From Acidobacteriaceae bacterium (GTDB lineage Bacteria > Acidobacteriota > Terriglobia > Terriglobales > Acidobacteriaceae): 7,937 bases of DNA. Below are positions 5,432-7,937 of this stretch, in pieces. A model generated the notes under the pieces. That model worked only from the letters and a program-made list of their open reading frames with translations, was not told the origin of the DNA and did no database searches. The stretch covers positions 1-7,937 of the forward strand of contig JAOAPJ010000156.1 in the NCBI GenBank assembly GCA_025462805.1, given 5' to 3'. The position numbers and the translations under genes were made by a program. The stretch's first letter is position 1. Every line of letters begins with the position of its first letter.

Positions 5432-7367
5432 CTCTCTGCAGGGCGGCGGCCTCATCTTCGTCCTGCCGGCTGTGCTCCCACTGCTCGATCTGCGCGAGGG
5501 CGGCCGCGAGGCTGGTGGTGACGCGATCCGGCGCTGCGCTGCCGAAGCGTTCGCGGATGAGGTCGGGGTTCTGGGGCGACTGCCACATGCCGACAAGGAT
5601 GCGGTTCTGGGGCAGGTGCTCGCGGAGGTTCTGACAGAGCGCCCGGGTCTGGGTAAAGACGAATGGGGGCAGTGCCGAGATGCAGAGGATGGTTGCCGGA
5701 TCCTGCGCCAGGCGCTCGAGGACCTCGGTGGTGACCGAGCCGGTCGGCAGCAGCATGGTGTGGTGGTGCCCCTGTTCGAGCAACTGAGCCAGCATCATGG
5801 CGGCGAGTTCGTCCGCCTGATCGCCGGCAGGGATGCAGATGATGGCGCAACCGTTGGGAGCCTCGGGCTCGTTTTCTTTGGTGACCGCCACTGTTTCCTT
5901 ATCCGGAGAAGCAGCGCTGGCGGGGGACTTGTATTCGCTCAACTCGGCGACCAGCTCAGTCGCGCTGAGCAGCAGGTAGGTTCCCCGGGTGTCATCGAAG
6001 GCGCCTTTGTGGCGGTCCTGCTCGACGAGTCCGAGCGCGGGCAGCATCACGGTGTCGTAGAAGTCGATGAGGGGGCGCCGCTCAAGGAACCGGTCGGCGA
6101 TGGCATGTGCCTCGTTCAGGTCCATGGCCAGCAGGCGCTCGTAGAACTTGGCCTCGGGGGAGAGCTCGGCTTCATCGCCCAGCAGGACGTGCAGGAAGCG
6201 GAGCTGCGGCACATGCCGGCCGAGCACGATGAGACAGACAGTGAGGGGCGTGGCGAGCACCAGGCCAGGCCAGCCCCAAAGCAGGCTCCAGAAGATGGCG
6301 GAGGCCAGCAGGGCCAGGGCAGAGACGCCGGTGCGCGAGCCGTAGAGCACGGGCTCGACGAAGTTGGCGGTCGTGATCTCAAGTGCGGCGTAGAGGCCGA
6401 GAATCTCGAATCCGGGCCGCCAATTGGGGAAGATGGCGATCGAGAAGAGCATGGGCAGCAGGCCAGAAACGGCCGTGCCGACGTAGGGGATGTAGCGGAA
6501 GATGGCAGCGAGCGCGCCCCACAGGGTCGCGTCCGGCACGCCGATGAAGAACAAGCCCAAGCCAAAGAGCAGGCCAAAGGCGGTGTTCACGATGAACTGC
6601 CAAACGAGGAAGGTGCTGATGCGTTCTGCGGCATCGCGGAGCGCCTGGGTCATGAGGCTGAGCCGCCCCATGCCGGCCAGCAGCAGCATGCGATTGCGCA
6701 GGTCCTCGCGGTTCATCAGCATGTAGAGCGTGAAGACCAGCACGATGCCGCAGGCGGCGAGGGGGCGCAGCACGGGCGAGAAGATGTCCTGCAGGTAGCG
6801 GACGACCGGTTCGGGCGGCTCGACGATTTGCACCGGCATCGGCGACTGCGGGGTGGCTGCTTTGTCAGTCGTGGCGGAAGGAGCAGTGCCAAGGCGGCTG
6901 CGGCGGCGGTGCGTCGTGGGCGCGCCCGCGTCAGGAGTGGGTGTGTTGAGGGTGCTCTCGCCCTTTGAGAGCTGCTGCGACATCTCCTCGAGCGAGCGCA
7001 CCGCCTTCCCGGCGGCGCCCCCGATGGGGGTATGCAGGCTGTCGATCTTGGCCTGGATGTTCTCGCGATAATCGGGCAGCATCTCTGCGACGTGGACGAT
7101 CTGGCGAGCGACCACCCAGCCGGTGACTCCGAGGCCGGAGAAGAACACCAGGATGACGAGGACGACGGCGGGCGCGCGGCGCAGGCGGCGGCGCTCCAGC
7201 CAGGCAACAGCGGGCGAGAGCAGGAAATTGAGCACCAGCGCAAACGCGAGCGGCACCACGAGATCGCGTGCGAAGTAGAAAGTGAGGATGACCAGGCCGA
7301 CCAGCAGCAGCGGGTTCAGAGTGATGCCGCCGCGCTGTCGTTGGGGGACCGTTGGTCGTGCCTGCAT
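5418..7367 (-). CDS. AI-2E family transporter with a C-terminal cobalamin-binding-like extension
   Basis: A 649-residue inner-membrane protein. Residues 18-395 form the AI-2E/PerM-like permease: paired N-terminal helices (18-55), a third helix (66-88), a long polar Thr/Pro/Arg-rich loop (about 95-195), then the C-terminal helix set. Family segments are FRYIPYVGTAVSGLLP (290-305), NFVEPVLYGSRTG (335-347) and WGWPGLVLATPL (364-375). Family members export small molecules or ions; a role in AI-2 signalling cannot be assumed. From about 401 a soluble extension begins: helical KFYERLLAMDLNEAHAIADR and YDTVMLPALGLVEQD, then a Rossmann-like part from about 505 (CAIICIPAGDQADELAAMML). This looks like a B12-binding module without the ligand histidine. 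The ATG at 7367 has GAGGT 5 bases upstream. It is separated by 221 bases from the HAD gene, so it is probably a separate transcription unit. Confidence 0.88.
   Translation of the reverse strand: MQARPTVPQRQRGGITLNPLLLVGLVILTFYFARDLVVPLAFALVLNFLLSPAVAWLERRRLRRAPAVVLVILVFFSGLGVTGWVVARQIVHVAEMLPDYRENIQAKIDSLHTPIGGAAGKAVRSLEEMSQQLSKGESTLNTPTPDAGAPTTHRRRSRLGTAPSATTDKAATPQSPMPVQIVEPPEPVVRYLQDIFSPVLRPLAACGIVLVFTLYMLMNREDLRNRMLLLAGMGRLSLMTQALRDAAERISTFLVWQFIVNTAFGLLFGLGLFFIGVPDATLWGALAAIFRYIPYVGTAVSGLLPMLFSIAIFPNWRPGFEILGLYAALEITTANFVEPVLYGSRTGVSALALLASAIFWSLLWGWPGLVLATPLTVCLIVLGRHVPQLRFLHVLLGDEAELSPEAKFYERLLAMDLNEAHAIADRFLERRPLIDFYDTVMLPALGLVEQDRHKGAFDDTRGTYLLLSATELVAELSEYKSPASAASPDKETVAVTKENEPEAPNGCAIICIPAGDQADELAAMMLAQLLEQGHHHTMLLPTGSVTTEVLERLAQDPATILCISALPPFVFTQTRALCQNLREHLPQNRILVGMWQSPQNPDLIRERFGSAAPDRVTTSLAAALAQIEQWEHSRQDEDEAAALQRVTAE
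5465..6167 (-). other. Encoded domain: degenerate B12-binding-like module of the AI-2E transporter
   Basis: Residues about 401-635 of the transporter. The first part (401-475) is helical with a YDTVMLPAL-x4-EQDRHKG stretch, like the helical cap ahead of corrinoid-binding domains. The second (505-600) has alternating hydrophobic strands and helices: CAIICIPAG, a helix from DELAAMMLAQLLEQG, a strand at HTMLLP, a helix at TTEVLERLAQ, a strand at ILCISALPP, and a strand at RILVGMWQ. At the place of the Asp-x-His-x-x-Gly cobalt-ligand motif the sequence is GDQADE (515-520), with Ala518 for His. The Trp-x9-Glu-His motif of photosensory B12 proteins is also not seen. Cobalamin binding is therefore doubtful. 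The domain call comes from pattern resemblance. Confidence 0.55.
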
Positions 7368-7372
7368 ACATT

Positions 7373-7377
7373 ACCTC
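7373..7377 (-). promoter_or_regulatory. Ribosome binding site of the AI-2E transporter gene
   Basis: GAGGT on the minus strand lies 5 bases before the ATG at 7365-7367. A second, out-of-frame ATG at 7369-7371 would be only one base from the site, so the site decides for the ATG at 7367. Confidence 0.65.
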
Positions 7378-7472
7378 AGACGCTGGGTACGGCGAGGGCC
7401 GTTTGCAGCAGACCCTGCGCCGAAGATGAGTGGCCCTAGGCTCCGGAGCGGCTGTTCGAAGGGCGTTGAGCC

Positions 7473-7478
7473 ATCATA
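7473..7478 (-). promoter_or_regulatory. Possible -10 hexamer in the 183-base spacer ahead of the transporter gene
   Basis: TATGAT (5 of 6 to TATAAT) on the minus strand lies about 105 bases upstream of the transporter ATG in the spacer 7368-7550. The matching -35 region is poor. The rest of the spacer shows no open frame with coding character and no T-tailed hairpin that would end the permease transcript. Confidence 0.22.
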
Positions 7479-7550
7479 TGCAGAGCATGAAGGTCTGAGG
7501 AGCAGCAGCGGAAGTTCGTGGGTTACGGATGAGGCACGGGCGCGGGCGTT

Positions 7551-7937
7551 TCACTCGTAACGGAGGGCACGCATGGGTTCGACTGAGGCGGCGCGCCAGG
7601 TGGGGATGGCCGAGGCGACGAGCGCAACGCTGGCGACCAGCAGCGCGACGGCGGTGTAGGTGACCGGGTCAGCGGTCTGGACCCCGAAGAGAACGGACTT
7701 CGCCAGGCGTGCGAAGGCCCAGGCCAGCGGCAGGGAGAGGAGGATGCTGAGGCCGGCGAGGCGCAGAGTTTCCATCATCAGCAGGCGGGCGACGGAGCGC
7801 CGGCTGGCCCCCAGGGCCATGCGCACGCCGATCTCGCGGGTGCGCTGCACGGTGTCAAAGGCGAGCACGCCGTAGAGGCCGACGGCAGACATCAGCGCGG
7901 CGAGCACGCCGAAGCTGGTGGCGAGCAGGGCGAGGGT
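7551..7937 (-). CDS. FtsX/MacB-type ABC permease, C-terminal part (ADOP-like), 5' end outside window
   Basis: The last 128 residues of an integral-membrane permease; the frame is open to the right edge, so the start lies outside. The visible part has a transmembrane segment (SFGVLAALMSAVGLYGVLAF), the FtsX-family cytoplasmic loop TVQRTREIGVRMALGASRRS, then two more hydrophobic segments separated by LFGVQTADPVTY. It ends TWRAASVEPMRALRYE, the typical terminus in which P-x-x-A-L-R-x-E closes MacB/FtsX-type permeases. The wording of this tail fits the acidobacterial duplicated orphan permease group (ADOP), which often lacks a linked ATPase gene. Such proteins belong to the mechanotransmission or macrolide/lipoprotein exporter class; the substrate cannot be inferred. 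The adjacent AI-2E transporter is separated by 183 bases and need not be functionally linked. Confidence 0.88.
   Translation of the reverse strand, partial: TLALLATSFGVLAALMSAVGLYGVLAFDTVQRTREIGVRMALGASRRSVARLLMMETLRLAGLSILLSLPLAWAFARLAKSVLFGVQTADPVTYTAVALLVASVALVASAIPTWRAASVEPMRALRYE

Noticed and set aside
5379..6968. 529-codon plus-strand open frame opposite the AI-2E transporter gene
   Set aside because: Antisense shadow of a gene with recognisable transmembrane and family motifs; the predicted product is repetitive in Gln, Glu, His and Gly with no domain.
5418..7367. A role in AI-2 quorum sensing for the AI-2E transporter
   Set aside because: The family name comes from one member; no lsr or luxS gene is in the window and the family is functionally mixed.
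1..7937. CRISPR arrays, tRNA or rRNA genes, insertion sequences, prophage or toxin-antitoxin features
   Set aside because: No regularly spaced repeats, tRNA-like cloverleaf, transposase motif or terminal repeats were seen; nearly all of the window is accounted for by coding regions.

Overview
The window is GC-rich bacterial chromosome, gene-dense and coded almost entirely on the minus strand. The best guess for the source is an acidobacterium (Acidobacteriota, Terriglobia-like). Three clues support this: the C-terminus of an FtsX-type permease of the kind expanded in acidobacteria (ADOP-like), a eukaryote-IDH3-like NAD-type isocitrate dehydrogenase, and a plastocyanin-like lipoprotein of a type common in acidobacteria and planctomycetes. 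The assignment rests on recalled family resemblance, not on a search.

In the direction of transcription (high to low coordinates) the layout is as follows. (1) The last 128 residues of a MacB/FtsX-type permease (7551-7937) enter from the window edge. (2) A 183-base spacer follows, then a 649-residue AI-2E-type membrane transporter with a long cytoplasmic C-terminal extension (5418-7367). (3) A short interval (5197-5417) carries the likely promoter of the next gene and a possible small lysine-rich plus-strand gene (5231-5431) whose 3' end overlaps the transporter gene tail to tail. (4) A tightly spaced minus-strand series of six genes fills the rest: Cof-type HAD phosphatase, SLT lytic transglycosylase, YbhN-like multi-pass membrane protein, nrdR, NAD-type isocitrate dehydrogenase and a cupredoxin-like lipoprotein that runs off the left edge. 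The gaps between them are 34, 49, 71, 59 and 17 bases, so one transcript or a few overlapping ones is plausible.

The genes do not form one obvious pathway. Most are housekeeping or envelope functions: peptidoglycan trimming, a membrane protein of the lipid-flippase-like family, a periplasmic copper-type lipoprotein, TCA-cycle oxidation and control of ribonucleotide reductase. No mobile element, CRISPR array, tRNA or rRNA was seen. The most unusual item is the C-terminal extension of the AI-2E transporter. It looks like a cobalamin-binding-type module (helical cap plus Rossmann-like half) that has lost the cobalt-ligating histidine. I do not see a clear new multi-gene system here.
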